Assembly (NCBI RefSeq): GCF_034931365.1 | Contig: NZ_JAYGII010000003.1 | Coordinates: forward strand, 1-64,000 | DNA length: 64,000 nucleotides | Direction of reading: 5' to 3' | DNA from: Natronospira elongata | GTDB taxonomy: Bacteria > Pseudomonadota > Gammaproteobacteria > Natronospirales > Natronospiraceae | The notes under the pieces: generated by a model | The model's input: only the letters and a program-made list of their open reading frames with translations | The model's database searches: none | Told to the model about the DNA's origin: nothing | In this document: positions 1 to 8,315 of the stretch, one piece after another | How positions within the stretch are numbered: position 1 is the first letter of the stretch | How the letters are laid out: the number at the start of each line of letters is the position of its first letter | Made by a program: the position numbers and the translations under genes

Positions 1-554
1 GACAGATTCCAGCGCTGCTGGAGGACGCCGGCAATGGCCTGGGCGTGCTGGACCGAGAAATGCTGGCGGCCGCGTATGAACAACTTAAGCAACTCGATCA
101 GCAGATTGCCCGCTTTGAGCAGTTGATCAGCCAACAGGCCCGCCAGGACCCGGCCCTCAAGGCCTTGCTGGCAGTGCCCGGCTTTGGCCCCATCGTGGCC
201 AGCGCCTTTCGGGGCCATGTCGGCGACGGCCGGGCGTTCCGGCGGGGCCGGGATGTGGCCGCCTCACTGGGGGTCGTGCCGGCTCAGCACAGTACAGGGG
301 GTAAGGCGCGGTTGCTGGGGATCAGCAAACGCGGTGACCGCTACCTGCGGGCCAAGCTCATCCATGGCGCCCGCTCGGTGGTCCGCCAGGCCGGCAAGAA
401 GGAGGACGCACTCAGCCGCTGGGTGCGGCGGGTGGAGGCCAGTCGAGGTCGCAACAAGGCGGTGGTGGCCTTGGCCAACAAACTGGCCCGGATCGGCTGG
501 GCCGTGCTACGACATGATGCAGCGTATGACCCAAGCCGAGCCGTCACCGCTTAA
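1..554 (+). mobile_element. IS1111/IS110-family transposase, C-terminal part (5' truncated by window edge)
   Basis: The reading frame is open from base 3 to the stop at 552-554, so the N-terminal DEDD half lies outside the window. What remains is a coiled-coil linker (about residues 1-35) followed by the transposase_20 (IS116/IS110/IS902) domain. Diagnostic pieces are the helix-hairpin-helix-like AVPGFGP, the SSGGK-like STGGKARLLGISKRG stretch with its catalytic-region Ser, YLRAKLIHGARS, and the C-terminal ANKLARIGWAVL. This C-terminal signature is typical of the IS1111 subgroup. IS110-family transposases cut and join DNA through a DEDD/Ser mechanism guided by an element-encoded RNA. An internal GTG at 45 is not the real start. 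Completeness cannot be judged because the left part is missing. Confidence 0.85.
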
Positions 555-840
555 ATCGGCATAGGCTGGCGAAAGACAGGTTTCAGAGGAGGTTCCCGCC
601 CGGAATTGCGATGGCTCAGTGAGCCGCGATGACAAAACAGGTCAGACCGGCGCATCGAAAACCCGACAGGGACGCGGGCCGTGTAGGCCGCTACGGCGAT
701 TGGGACGATGCGCGCGAATTTCATTGAGGCCCGAGGGCCCGAAAGCGCCCTCATCCAGAGGCCGGATATACGGCAGCAATCCTGTCCCTGTCATCCAGTT
801 CACGGAGCCTTGCAATGGGGGAGGAGACCATATACGTTCC
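555..840 (+). ncRNA. Long non-coding right end of the IS1111-type element, probable seekRNA/bridge RNA region
   Basis: About 285 bases without a credible gene follow the transposase stop. In the IS1111 subgroup the guide RNA is encoded downstream of the transposase, in the long non-coding end. The segment at 626-670 (gatgacaaaacaggtcagac and the following tcgaaaacccgac) resembles a motif I remember downstream of other IS1111-type transposases. The G-rich stretch and tatacg at 815-836 look like a plausible right terminus. The exact ends are not determined: no target duplication is expected for this family and the left end is absent. Bases 841-959, outside the element, hold nothing I recognise. 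Confidence 0.45.
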
Positions 841-959
841 TGAGCAAGCCCACCAGGACCGAAGCCGGGAAGCCACCCGTCACCGACGTCGAAGGGTCCT
901 AGACAGCTCTAAGCCGGTCGAAATACCCCCGCCACCAACAACGCAGAGTCCTGCATAAA

Positions 960-1253
960 TCAAACCAAACCAAGCCGAACCAACAACTCATCCCGATCCA
1001 ACCCCGCCGTAATCACCTCAAGCTTTCCCGCCCGCCGCAAACGCCGCAGCCGGGCCTCGGCCTGCTGGGCTTCGCTGCGGTCCCGGAGGGCGACCTGATA
1101 GACGAGCGTGATGTGGCCGGCGCCGCGGGTGAAACGGGCGCCGCGGGAACGGCCCTGGCGGTGCTCTGAAAGCCGTCGCGCCACATCCGTGGTCACGCCG
1201 GTGTAGAAGCGACCATCGCAGTCGAGCACATAAAGCCACCAGGAATCTGCCAT
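960..1253 (-). CDS. GIY-YIG nuclease superfamily protein (YhbQ/UPF0213-like)
   Basis: This 97-residue protein is a single GIY-YIG domain. The hallmark strands are WWLYVLDC (residues 5-12, the GIY position) and FYTGVTTDVARRLSEHRQG (the YIG position plus the conserved Arg), followed by GARFTRG and an acidic/basic helix containing the family Glu and a KxL motif. Stand-alone proteins of this size are widespread in bacteria. YhbQ-type members are thought to act on nucleic acids, but their physiological role is poorly defined. It is divergent from the fxsA gene with about 100 bp between them and appears to be a single-gene unit. Confidence 0.85.
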   Translation of the reverse strand: MADSWWLYVLDCDGRFYTGVTTDVARRLSEHRQGRSRGARFTRGAGHITLVYQVALRDRSEAQQAEARLRRLRRAGKLEVITAGLDRDELLVRLGLV

Positions 1254-1268
1254 CTATCGGTCCCTGTC

Positions 1269-1298
1269 TTGATTTTCACGGGAACATCGCCATATACA
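1269..1298 (+). promoter_or_regulatory. Predicted sigma-70 promoter of fxsA
   Basis: TTGATT at 1269-1274 and TATACA at 1293-1298 are separated by 18 bp. A start near 1305 would leave a leader of about 45 nt before the TTG codon at 1350. The promoter overlaps the upstream in-frame TTG (1269) and ATG (1299) codons, which argues against using either as the start. Confidence 0.45.
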
Positions 1299-1349
1299 AT
1301 GGCACCAAACGTGAGATCACTGAACGACCACTGGCTGCCGAGGTCTGTC

Positions 1350-1787
1350 TTGCCTTTAATTCTGCTGCTGCTTTTTGTCGGCGTTCCCCTGCTGGAACTT
1401 TATCTGCTCATCCAGGTGGGGCAATCCATCGGTGCCCTGTCCACCATCGGTCTTTGCATTCTGACGGCCGTCATTGGCGCTGCCCTGATCCGTCTGCAGG
1501 GGATCCAGACACTGTCCCGTGCGCGGCAGAATCTCAACCGGGGCATGGCCCCGGCCATGGAGATGCTTGAAGGTCTGGCGCTGATGATGGCTGGGGCCAT
1601 GTTGCTGACCCCGGGGTTCGCCACCGATGCCCTCGGCTTCATGCTGCTGGTGCCGCCGCTGCGACGGCTTGCCATCCGCTCGGGCCTGTCCCGCATGCAT
1701 GTGCAGTATGGCCCGGCCTGGTCCCGGCAGCACACCCCGCAAGACCATCAGCGCACCATTGAAGGGGATTACGAACGCCGCGACTGA
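1350..1787 (+). CDS. fxsA: FxsA family cytoplasmic membrane protein
   Basis: FxsA (YtzA-type) is a small inner-membrane protein; in E. coli its overproduction relieves F-plasmid exclusion of phage T7. The frame shows the family pattern: a hydrophobic LILLLLFVGVPLLELYLLIQVG at the N-terminus, a second helix (IGLCILTAVIGAALIR), a QNLNRGMAPAMEMLEG linker, and GLALMMAGAMLLTPGFATDALGFMLLVPP. I chose the TTG at 1350 (145 aa) because GAGG at 1339-1342 is correctly spaced and FxsA proteins begin at this hydrophobic stretch. The open frame reaches back to 1269, but that segment overlaps the predicted promoter. The 3' end overlaps the convergent cupin gene by 19 bp. Confidence 0.85.
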   Translation: MPLILLLLFVGVPLLELYLLIQVGQSIGALSTIGLCILTAVIGAALIRLQGIQTLSRARQNLNRGMAPAMEMLEGLALMMAGAMLLTPGFATDALGFMLLVPPLRRLAIRSGLSRMHVQYGPAWSRQHTPQDHQRTIEGDYERRD

Positions 1788-2188
1788 TCCTCGCCATCCG
1801 GCATGGGATCAGGATCAAGGTCTTCATAAGACTCGGGCCTGAATCGCGGTGTACAGATGGCGAGGAAAACAAGCTCCTCACTACCCATGTTGCTGATACG
1901 CTGGGCGGTATCGGCAGGTATCACGACGACATCGCCGGGCCCAACCACCTGGCGCTCCAGCCCCGCCACATCCACCTCACCTTCGCCGGACAACACGACA
2001 TAGCGCTCCGCGATTCCCCGCAGTCGATGCCAGCGTGTGGTCACTCCTGCCGCCACCGCCGCGCGGGCAACGGACAAGGCCGGGTCGGCCTCATTATTGA
2101 GCCATTCGCTGATATGGCAGCGCTCCACAAAGTCAAAGGCCTCGGCTTCCGCTGCACGAAAAATCATGGCCTGTTTCGGGTTATGCAT
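1769..2188 (-). CDS. Small cupin-domain protein
   Basis: A 139-residue single-domain cupin. The core reads TTRWHRLRGIAERYVVLSGEGEVDV (motif 1: G..W H....E.Y.VL.GEG) and VGPGDVVVIPADTAQRISN (motif 2: PGD..IP....H-like), with a Gln-Arg pair where motif 2 usually has His. That may weaken metal binding. No substrate can be deduced. The start at 2188 (MHNPKQ) was preferred over an upstream in-frame codon at 2236 because the latter lies inside the end of imuB. It follows imuB on the same strand and may be the last gene of that transcript, though a functional link to mutagenesis is not evident. Confidence 0.75.
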   Translation of the reverse strand: MHNPKQAMIFRAAEAEAFDFVERCHISEWLNNEADPALSVARAAVAAGVTTRWHRLRGIAERYVVLSGEGEVDVAGLERQVVGPGDVVVIPADTAQRISNMGSEELVFLAICTPRFRPESYEDLDPDPMPDGEDQSRRS

Positions 2189-2208
2189 GATGAAAGCCTT
2201 TTTGTTGT

Positions 2209-3753
2209 TCAGCCAAACAGGCCGTGCATGAACCAATGATTGCCGCGTCGGTCATGAAAAATCCATAAGCATCGGCCGTCTTCGGAAACGACCCGATAGT
2301 AGTCACGGGCAATGTCCCGTCCCTGCCACCAGCCGGTCTCTATTCGCTCCGGCCCCGACACCTTCTGAAAACCCGCCGTGTATTTCAGGGGCTGGGGTTC
2401 GGCCAGTAACCACAGGGGACGGTCATCACGTGGATAGGCCTGGCCTCCCCCACCGGGGTCACTCCGGCACCAGCCCTGCTCAGGATGATGCACGGCTCGA
2501 CTGGCGAGACTGAATACACGCTTGTCTCCCAGGCGGGCTCGAAGTTGTTCCAGCAAGTCCAGCTTGCGAGCGGAATCCCCTGCTTCCATGAAGAGGCCGC
2601 GACTCACTGCAACAGCCTGGCGTAGCGGCCCGCTTTGCAGACTCAGCTCAATAACCGGCTCCGGCAAACGAAGTGCTTCCATTCGGATGGCCAACAATCG
2701 GCCCAGATGCTTCGGATCACTGCTCCCCCCCAGCAGACGCAAACGTAACCGGCTCGTCTCCCGCCGGTGATGATGACAGCCCAACTCCAGCCATTCCACC
2801 TGGCTGTCATGTCGTCGAAGGAAACGGTGCAGTTTTTCCAGCATGCGCTGGGCAGCCTGCATCAGATGGTCAGCATTCCGGGTCTCGGCCGGCAGAAGCA
2901 TATGATCATGAAAACGGAGCTGGCCCCGCCAGCAGATCCGTGGATCGGGGGCCCTGCCCAGTGCCCGGTCCAAACCGTTCAGGACATCATTGCCCCAGCG
3001 CCGGGCAATGCCATCCCTGGGCAGGCGCAGCAGATCCGCCAGACGACGCAGGCCAATGCCGGCCATGCTCCGGCGCGTCTTGTCATTCAGTCTCAGGGGC
3101 GCAAGAGGCAGACGCCCCAGGCGACCGGGCAAGTTAGCCGGATTCGTGACCGGTTTCTCATCGCCCATCCGGGCCAGCCATTGGGCCGCCAGCGGTGTGG
3201 GGGCAACTGCGGCCATCGCCGTCAGCCCAAGGCCTTCCATGCGCTCAAGCACTTGCGCCTTGAGCACGTCCAATCCGCCAAACAAACGCAAACTACCACG
3301 CACCTCCAGTAGCAAGCCCTCTCCCGGCAACACGCTGACCCGGCCTGTGAAATCCATTCCGGCATCCGCGGCCGCGGCCAGACAGGCGCGCTCCCTGGCC
3401 GAATCGCGGCGACACAGACTGGGGGCTTTCACCAGAGCCAGAGCGGAGGATAGGCGCATGTCCGTTGAAACACCGGCTTGCCGGGCCCGGGTATTGAGCC
3501 CGACGACACGGGCAGCACCGCCTTCACCGGCCACGACCAAACAGGGCCGCTCATCACCGGGGGTCAGCGATTCGATCACCAGATCGGGAAAGTACAGGCA
3601 AAGCCAGAGAACGGAATACGTTTTTCGCGACGGCAGGGGCCTGACCACCACGGAAGACAGATGGCCATGCCTGGCCTGCGGTGGCGGCTTCTCCTTAGGC
3701 GCTGTGAGCTCGGGGAACAGGGGCAGAGTCATCGGCAACACCCAGTGATTCAA
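2209..3753 (-). CDS. imuB: ImuB, catalytically inactive Y-family polymerase homologue (SOS mutasome)
   Basis: ImuB is the adaptor of the ImuA-ImuB-DnaE2 translesion mutasome, bridging the beta clamp to DnaE2. The 514-residue frame has the Y-family fold (palm motif LWLCLYFPDLVIES at about 49-62, then VVGLNTRARQAGVS and a helix-hairpin-helix region with MAGIGLRRLADLLRLP). The catalytic Asp residues of true Y polymerases (DxD) are absent, as expected for ImuB. The tail ends in the ImuB-type WFMHGLFG. The TTG at 3753 overlaps the imuA stop (TTGA), which implies translational coupling; ATG at 3732 is an alternative. No dnaE2 gene follows within the window. Confidence 0.88.
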   Translation of the reverse strand: MNHWVLPMTLPLFPELTAPKEKPPPQARHGHLSSVVVRPLPSRKTYSVLWLCLYFPDLVIESLTPGDERPCLVVAGEGGAARVVGLNTRARQAGVSTDMRLSSALALVKAPSLCRRDSARERACLAAAADAGMDFTGRVSVLPGEGLLLEVRGSLRLFGGLDVLKAQVLERMEGLGLTAMAAVAPTPLAAQWLARMGDEKPVTNPANLPGRLGRLPLAPLRLNDKTRRSMAGIGLRRLADLLRLPRDGIARRWGNDVLNGLDRALGRAPDPRICWRGQLRFHDHMLLPAETRNADHLMQAAQRMLEKLHRFLRRHDSQVEWLELGCHHHRRETSRLRLRLLGGSSDPKHLGRLLAIRMEALRLPEPVIELSLQSGPLRQAVAVSRGLFMEAGDSARKLDLLEQLRARLGDKRVFSLASRAVHHPEQGWCRSDPGGGGQAYPRDDRPLWLLAEPQPLKYTAGFQKVSGPERIETGWWQGRDIARDYYRVVSEDGRCLWIFHDRRGNHWFMHGLFG

Positions 3754-4358
3754 ATATTCAGTTCAAGCCCCCCTGTTTGCCCACCCCGAGATTTGAGGAT
3801 GTCGATATGCAGGCCCGTGCCCGAGGCCTGAAGCAGCAATCTCAAGGCTGCCGGTGAACGACTTCCGGCCGAGGACGGCGGGCGAAAGCGCAGAGCCAGG
3901 GCCTGACCGGCCTCGGCGGCCAACTGCAGGCGGCGGGCATGACGGGCCGCGCCTTCACAATGCCAGGCAAGGACGGCGCCGCAGGCACCGGAGCGAAGGG
4001 CTTGCTCCACCGTCCAGATCCTTTCTTCGCGGCTATCGGGACGGGTGACAATGCAGCAACCAGGATCAAGGCCCATGGCGGCCAGGGCGGGGGCATAAGG
4101 CACATGCGGCGGTGAGACCCAAAGCACCCAGCGCCCGGCACGGCTCACCGACACCAGAGCCGGCATGATCAAGCGCAGCTCGCCGACCCCCCAACGCCCG
4201 GCCAGCAGCTCGATCAGCACCCCCGTGGGCCAGCCACCACCAGGCAATACCCGATCCAGCGCCTCGAAGCCGGTGGACAGGCTCGAGGCACCCGAGGCCC
4301 CACCCCGCCGCGGCCGAAACACCCGCGGATCCCGCAACAACGCCTCCAGCCCCGACAC
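3750..4358 (-). CDS. imuA: ImuA, RecA/SulA-like SOS mutasome protein
   Basis: ImuA is a RecA-fold protein of the SOS mutasome that works with ImuB. Evidence: SLSTGFEALDRVLPGGGWPTG near the start, then ELLAGRWGVGELRLIMPAL, where the Walker A loop is degenerate as usual in ImuA, WVSPPHVPYAPALAAMGLDP, and the C-terminal ALRLLLQASGTGLHIDILKSRGG. The open frame extends upstream to 4589, but that extra segment is Cys-rich and low in similarity to any ImuA. I place the start at the GTG at 4358 (202 aa), where family homology (LEALLRDPRVFRPRRG) begins. The gene lies between lexA and imuB on the same strand. Confidence 0.85.
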   Translation of the reverse strand: MSGLEALLRDPRVFRPRRGGASGASSLSTGFEALDRVLPGGGWPTGVLIELLAGRWGVGELRLIMPALVSVSRAGRWVLWVSPPHVPYAPALAAMGLDPGCCIVTRPDSREERIWTVEQALRSGACGAVLAWHCEGAARHARRLQLAAEAGQALALRFRPPSSAGSRSPAALRLLLQASGTGLHIDILKSRGGQTGGLELNI

Positions 4359-4461
4359 GCTACACCACCGAAAGCCTGTCACCCCCAGGAAGCACGGATG
4401 GGTTCCCGGCTGTGCGATTCCGCGTCTGTGGGCTGCTGATCCAAGGCACAGCACGCAGCAC

Positions 4462-4544
4462 AGTAGCAGCGCTACGGGCAAGTGCTGCACAAATGCGTCT
4501 GGAACGCATTTGAACTGCAAGCTCCGCTTGCAGGCCCGAAGGGC
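4462..4544. repeat. Cluster of four short hairpins between lexA and imuA
   Basis: The 274-bp gap between lexA and imuA holds consecutive inverted repeats: gtagc-agc-gctac (about 4463-4475), AAATGCGT-ctgga-ACGCATTT (4491-4511), CTGCAAGC-tcc-GCTTGCAG (4515-4533) and GCCC-gaa-GGGC (4534-4544). No T-run follows, so these are not ordinary terminators. If imuAB is read through from lexA they would fold in the inter-cistronic RNA. No LexA box was found in this gap. Confidence 0.5.
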
Positions 4545-4632
4545 GAAGGCCAGGGACGGCCGGAGTAACGCAGGAGCAGCCGTGCTCAAGCGCGGGAGCG
4601 TGCCGACGGGGGGCCATCAGTGGTTCCTCCCC

Positions 4633-5241
4633 CTATTGGATACGGCCGTTGCGGATGACGCCGACCACGACGCCTTCCAGGACCAGGGTCTGGGTCTCCA
4701 GATCCACCTCGATGGGCTCAAAGTCTTCGTTTTCCGGCAGCAGCCAGATCTGCTTACCGCGTTGCTTGAAGCGCTTGACGGTGACTTCGTCATCCAGGCG
4801 AGCGACCACGATCTGGCCGTTACGCACATCCGTGGCCCGGTGCACGGCAACCAGGTCGCCTTCGAAGATCCCGGCATCCTTCATGCTCATGCCCTTGACC
4901 TGCAAAAGGTAGTGGGCGCGGGGCTGAAAAACCTCGGGGTCCATGCGGTAGCGGGTTTCCACATGCTCCTCGGCCAGGATGGGGGTGCCAGCGGCTACCC
5001 GCCCCACCACCGGCAGGCCGGGCTCTTCTTCCATCATCAGGCGAATCCCCCGGGAGGAACCGGGGACCAACTCAATGGCCCCCTTGCGGGCCAGGGCGCG
5101 CAGATGGGTCTCGGCGGCATTGGCGGAACTGAAACCCAGATGCTCTGATATCTCGGCCCGGGTGGGGGGACGCCCGGTGTTTTCGATAACCTGGCGGATC
5201 AGATCCAGCACTTCTGCCTGTCTTGCAGTCAACTCGCTCAT
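4633..5241 (-). CDS. lexA: LexA, SOS repressor and autoprotease
   Basis: LexA represses SOS genes and cleaves itself when RecA filaments form. The 202-residue protein has the N-terminal winged HTH (TARQAEVLDLIRQVIENTGRPPTRAEISEHLGF), a cleavage site AAGTP with scissile Ala84-Gly85, the catalytic Ser119 in KGMSMKDAGI and Lys156 in VTVKRF. Length and all key residues match the family. The start at 5241 is supported by the strong ribosome site GGAGGTGGGCA directly upstream. It is autoregulated by the LexA boxes at 5259-5295 and probably heads a lexA-imuA-imuB transcript. Confidence 0.97.
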   Translation of the reverse strand: MSELTARQAEVLDLIRQVIENTGRPPTRAEISEHLGFSSANAAETHLRALARKGAIELVPGSSRGIRLMMEEEPGLPVVGRVAAGTPILAEEHVETRYRMDPEVFQPRAHYLLQVKGMSMKDAGIFEGDLVAVHRATDVRNGQIVVARLDDEVTVKRFKQRGKQIWLLPENEDFEPIEVDLETQTLVLEGVVVGVIRNGRIQ

Positions 5242-5258
5242 TGCCCACCTCCGGATGG

Positions 5259-5295
5259 GTGTATGGACTGACAGTTACTGTCAGTATATACAGTA
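5259..5295 (-). promoter_or_regulatory. Tandem LexA operators in front of lexA
   Basis: The proximal-to-consensus box TACTGTCAGTATATACAGTA (5276-5295) fits CTGT-N8-ACAG perfectly. A second, weaker box, CTGT-N8-ACAC read on the minus strand, lies at about 5259-5276 closer to the gene. The two boxes share a perfect dyad ACTGACAG-tta-CTGTCAGT (5268-5286). Two adjacent operators are also found in front of E. coli lexA. Confidence 0.9.
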
Positions 5296-5307
5296 TTCCG
5301 GATGAGG

Positions 5308-5335
5308 CAAGGGGTAAGGGGTAAGGGGTAAGGGA
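5308..5335. repeat. Heptanucleotide tandem repeat (GGGGTAA)3
   Basis: Three consecutive GGGGTAA units followed by a diverged GGGAACC lie between the lexA operators and the stop of the NtrC-type regulator gene (5354). Read in the direction of that gene the array begins about 20 bp after its stop codon. It belongs to the group of 7-bp repeat arrays described for other gene ends in this window. Confidence 0.75.
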
Positions 5336-5353
5336 ACCTTCGTACAGAGGTTT

Positions 5354-6742
5354 CTATAACTTGCGATAGAGGGTCTGGCGGCTGACACCGAGGATGCCGG
5401 CGGCCTGGCGCTTGTTACCGTCCACCTGATCGAGGACATAGCGAATATAGCGGTCCTGGAGCTCTTCCAGGGTGGGCAGACTCTGCCCACTGGCCAGGCG
5501 ATCCATGAGCCCGGCTCGAACCTCGCTGCCGGTGCCGCCGCGGCCATCATCACGGTAGTTGCGGATGCGGGTGGGTAAATGCTCGGTCTGTATCTCGCCG
5601 TCGTGGCAGAAGGTCACCGCTCGCTCGACCGCATTCTGCAGCTCCCGCACATTGCCCGGGAAGGGATAACGCTTCAGGGCCTCGACGGCAGCAGGGCAAA
5701 AGCCCTGAATATCCCGGCCTTGCTGAAGACTGAAACGCTCCATGAAGCGAACGGCCAGTTGCTCCATATCGTTTTCCCTTTCCCGCAGTGGCGGAATATG
5801 CAGGGCGAAGGTTTCCATGCGATAGAAAAGGTCTTCCCGGAACTCTCCATCCGCAACCAGTTGCTCCATATCCCGGTTGGTGGCAGCCACGATGCGGACA
5901 TCCACCTCGACATCGGACTCACCACCAACAGGGCGGATAACGCCTTCCTGCAGAACCCGCAAGAGCTTGGCCTGCAAATTCATGGGCATTTCTCCAATCT
6001 CGTCCAGTAGCAAGGTGCCACCGTCGGATTGGGCAAAGATCCCCTTGTGTCGCCGGGTGGCGCCCGTAAACGCCCCCGCAGCGTGTCCGAAGAATTCACT
6101 TTCCAGCAGGTCGGCCGGAATACCCGCACAGTTGACGGCCAGAAAGGGCCCCTGACTGCGCTCGCTTTCCTCATGAATGGCGCGGGCTACCAATTCCTTG
6201 CCGGTACCACTCTCTCCGATCACCAGCACTGGTCCACTGGCAACAGCCACACTGCTGATTTCCTTGTAGAGGCGTTGCATGGCCTGACTGTCGCCAAGCA
6301 TGCCGTGAAAATCGTCACCGCTGAACGCCTCCCGGAATCGCTGCACTTCCGAGCGCAGCCGCCGATTCTCCATGACCCGACTGACGGTCAGCAACAGGTG
6401 ATCGATATCAATGGGCTTGGTGAGAAACTCGTCTGCGCCTGCCTTGAGGGCCTCTACTGCCTGCTCGATACTGCCAAAGGCGGTGAGAATGACGAAGGAT
6501 GGAGGATGGGGCATGGCCCTGGCTTCCCGCAAGAGACTCATGCCATCGGCACCAGGCAGCCGAAGGTCGCTCAGCACCAATTGCGGCTGAAGGCGGGCCA
6601 GCAACTCGGCACCCTCCTCGGCCGATTCCGCCACTGCCACCTGCCAACCTTCCTCTTCCAGCTCTTCCCGCATCAGGCGTGCCAGAGAGGCGTCGTCTTC
6701 CACCACCAGAATATGCTCGGCTTTTGTCATTATTGCTACCAT
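5354..6742 (-). CDS. NtrC-family sigma-54-dependent response regulator
   Basis: This 462-residue activator has three parts. The receiver domain (about 9-125) carries the acidic pair EDD, phospho-acceptor Asp59 in VLSDLRLPG and Lys in FLTKP. The AAA+ sigma-54 activator domain (about 148-390) has Walker A GESGTGKE, the sigma-54 contact loop GAFTGA, Walker B LLLDEIGEM and the arginine-finger region LFYRM. A Fis-type HTH (NKRQAAGILGVSRQTLYRKL) closes it. It is 12 bp downstream of its sensor kinase gene. Methionine 5 is an alternative start. The likely target nearby is the sigma-54 promoter at 9232-9247. Confidence 0.95.
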   Translation of the reverse strand: MVAIMTKAEHILVVEDDASLARLMREELEEEGWQVAVAESAEEGAELLARLQPQLVLSDLRLPGADGMSLLREARAMPHPPSFVILTAFGSIEQAVEALKAGADEFLTKPIDIDHLLLTVSRVMENRRLRSEVQRFREAFSGDDFHGMLGDSQAMQRLYKEISSVAVASGPVLVIGESGTGKELVARAIHEESERSQGPFLAVNCAGIPADLLESEFFGHAAGAFTGATRRHKGIFAQSDGGTLLLDEIGEMPMNLQAKLLRVLQEGVIRPVGGESDVEVDVRIVAATNRDMEQLVADGEFREDLFYRMETFALHIPPLRERENDMEQLAVRFMERFSLQQGRDIQGFCPAAVEALKRYPFPGNVRELQNAVERAVTFCHDGEIQTEHLPTRIRNYRDDGRGGTGSEVRAGLMDRLASGQSLPTLEELQDRYIRYVLDQVDGNKRQAAGILGVSRQTLYRKL

Positions 6743-6754
6743 CTCAATCTCGTG

Positions 6755-8293
6755 TCAGTCCTGGGAAATCCGCTCAGGCAATCCAGCGCTCAACGCCTCA
6801 CCCACATCTTCTGCACGTCGACGCTGAAACGGCAGCCAGACCATGAAAGCGGCACCACCCAGGCGACTTTCACTGACATCGATCCAACCATGATGTTCAT
6901 TGACGATGCCATGGGCTACCGCCAAACCCAGGCCTGTGCCTTCACCTACTGACTTGGTGGTAAAGAAGGGCTCGAACAAGCGGGATCGGTTCTCCAGGTC
7001 AATCCCCTTGCCGTCATCCTCCACCAGAAAGCGGATCCCTTCATCCTCTTCCCGGCAGGACAACCTGACCTGGCTGACCGCTTCAGCCTGAACTGCATTG
7101 CGGAGCAAGTTCACAAAAACCTGTTCTATCCGAATCCGGTCTACTTCCACCGTCCGGTCCGGAGTGTCCTCAGAGACTTCAAGGCTGATATCCGAAGCCT
7201 CGGCCAATTCACGAACCCGATCCAGACAGCCGCCAAGCAGTTCCCCCGCCGGCACCGGTTTACGCTCCCGGCTGGAGGCACGACCGAAATCCAGCAATTG
7301 GCGCACGATATGACTCATGCGCTGGACCTCGCTGCGAACATCCTCCAAATTGCCCCGCTGGCGCTGATCCAGCCCCTCATCTCGCAGCACCCGCCGGGCG
7401 CGACCATCAACGACCGACAGCGGCGCTCCCAGCTCATGGGCAATACCGGCGGCAAGGCGTCCAATGGCGGCGAGTTTCTCGGAATGCCGGAGGCGCTCTT
7501 CCAGCTCCAACTGGGCACTGCGCCGCTGCTGAATCTCCCGCTCCGCTCGCTCCACTGCATCGAGCATGGTATTGAGGGAACGGGCCAGCATCGCCAATTC
7601 ACGGGGCCCGTCCATTTCCGCACGCACTCCGCGTTCCCCGCGCTCCACACGGGCCATGGCAGCAGTGAGCCGTCCCAGATGGCGGCCCACCGCGCGGTGA
7701 TGGCCGAGCATTACCAACAGAAGTACGACGACAGTGCCGGCCAGCAGCCCAGCCAGCATCTGGCGCTGCACCTGGCGCATGTGTTCTTCAAAATCACTGG
7801 CACGGCGTGTGACCTGAAGCCAGCCAATAATTTGCCCGGTCGCCTCGTCGGCCAGGGCCACATAATGGGAATAGACATCACGCCCATCGATTTCTTCGTA
7901 TTGACCGGCATCCTCATCCGGCGTCACGGTAACATCGTGAACGAAATCCGGCTCCTGACGGGGACGTACGGCACCGACGGCGGCGATCTGTTCGCCTTCG
8001 GCGTCGTAAACGAAAGCACCATAGACCTGGTCCAGTTGAAACACGGACTCCAACGCCTGATGCACTGAACCACGTCGATCCCGCTCCATGCTGTAGCTCA
8101 CAGGCAGCCGAATCGCCTGGGCAATCAGCTCGACATCCTCCTGCATGCGCTGCTCGGCCCGCTGCTCCATGGTGGCCAGCACCGCCGTCATGGTCAGCAG
8201 CACCGCCACCAACAGTGGGACCACGATGCCAAAGACCAGTCGGGCACGCAGACTGAGGCGAAATCCGGCCAATAGCCGGGACATCCATTGCAT
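6755..8293 (-). CDS. Membrane sensor histidine kinase, partner of the NtrC-type regulator
   Basis: The 512-residue kinase starts with a basic N-terminus and a first membrane helix (about 19-41), then a periplasmic sensor of about 135 residues with a PAS/Cache-like pattern (QVYGAFVYDAEGEQIAAVGA). A second helix (about 177-197), a HAMP domain, a HisKA box with His286 in AGIAHELGAPL, an N box (NLLRNAVQA), and G boxes (DDGKGID, GEGTGLGLAVAHGIV) follow. All residues for autophosphorylation are present. The signal is unknown. It is transcribed with the sigma-54 regulator and is divergent from the ankyrin gene; a perfect dyad lies in the shared promoter region. Confidence 0.95.
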   Translation of the reverse strand: MQWMSRLLAGFRLSLRARLVFGIVVPLLVAVLLTMTAVLATMEQRAEQRMQEDVELIAQAIRLPVSYSMERDRRGSVHQALESVFQLDQVYGAFVYDAEGEQIAAVGAVRPRQEPDFVHDVTVTPDEDAGQYEEIDGRDVYSHYVALADEATGQIIGWLQVTRRASDFEEHMRQVQRQMLAGLLAGTVVVLLLVMLGHHRAVGRHLGRLTAAMARVERGERGVRAEMDGPRELAMLARSLNTMLDAVERAEREIQQRRSAQLELEERLRHSEKLAAIGRLAAGIAHELGAPLSVVDGRARRVLRDEGLDQRQRGNLEDVRSEVQRMSHIVRQLLDFGRASSRERKPVPAGELLGGCLDRVRELAEASDISLEVSEDTPDRTVEVDRIRIEQVFVNLLRNAVQAEAVSQVRLSCREEDEGIRFLVEDDGKGIDLENRSRLFEPFFTTKSVGEGTGLGLAVAHGIVNEHHGWIDVSESRLGGAAFMVWLPFQRRRAEDVGEALSAGLPERISQD

Positions 8294-8315
8294 GGGATCA
8301 CCGTTTGCTTGAGCA

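Noticed and set aside
841..959. Possible small gene between the IS end and the GIY-YIG gene
   Set aside because: Only short frames in low-confidence phases without ribosome sites were found.
4359..4632. sulA-like gene or extra LexA box between lexA and imuA
   Set aside because: No plausible cell-division inhibitor frame and no CTGT-N8-ACAG match. Only hairpins were seen.
5308..5335. GGGGTAA array as a G-quadruplex regulatory element of lexA
   Set aside because: It lies upstream of the LexA boxes and belongs with the 3'-end repeats. Nothing points to a role for lexA.
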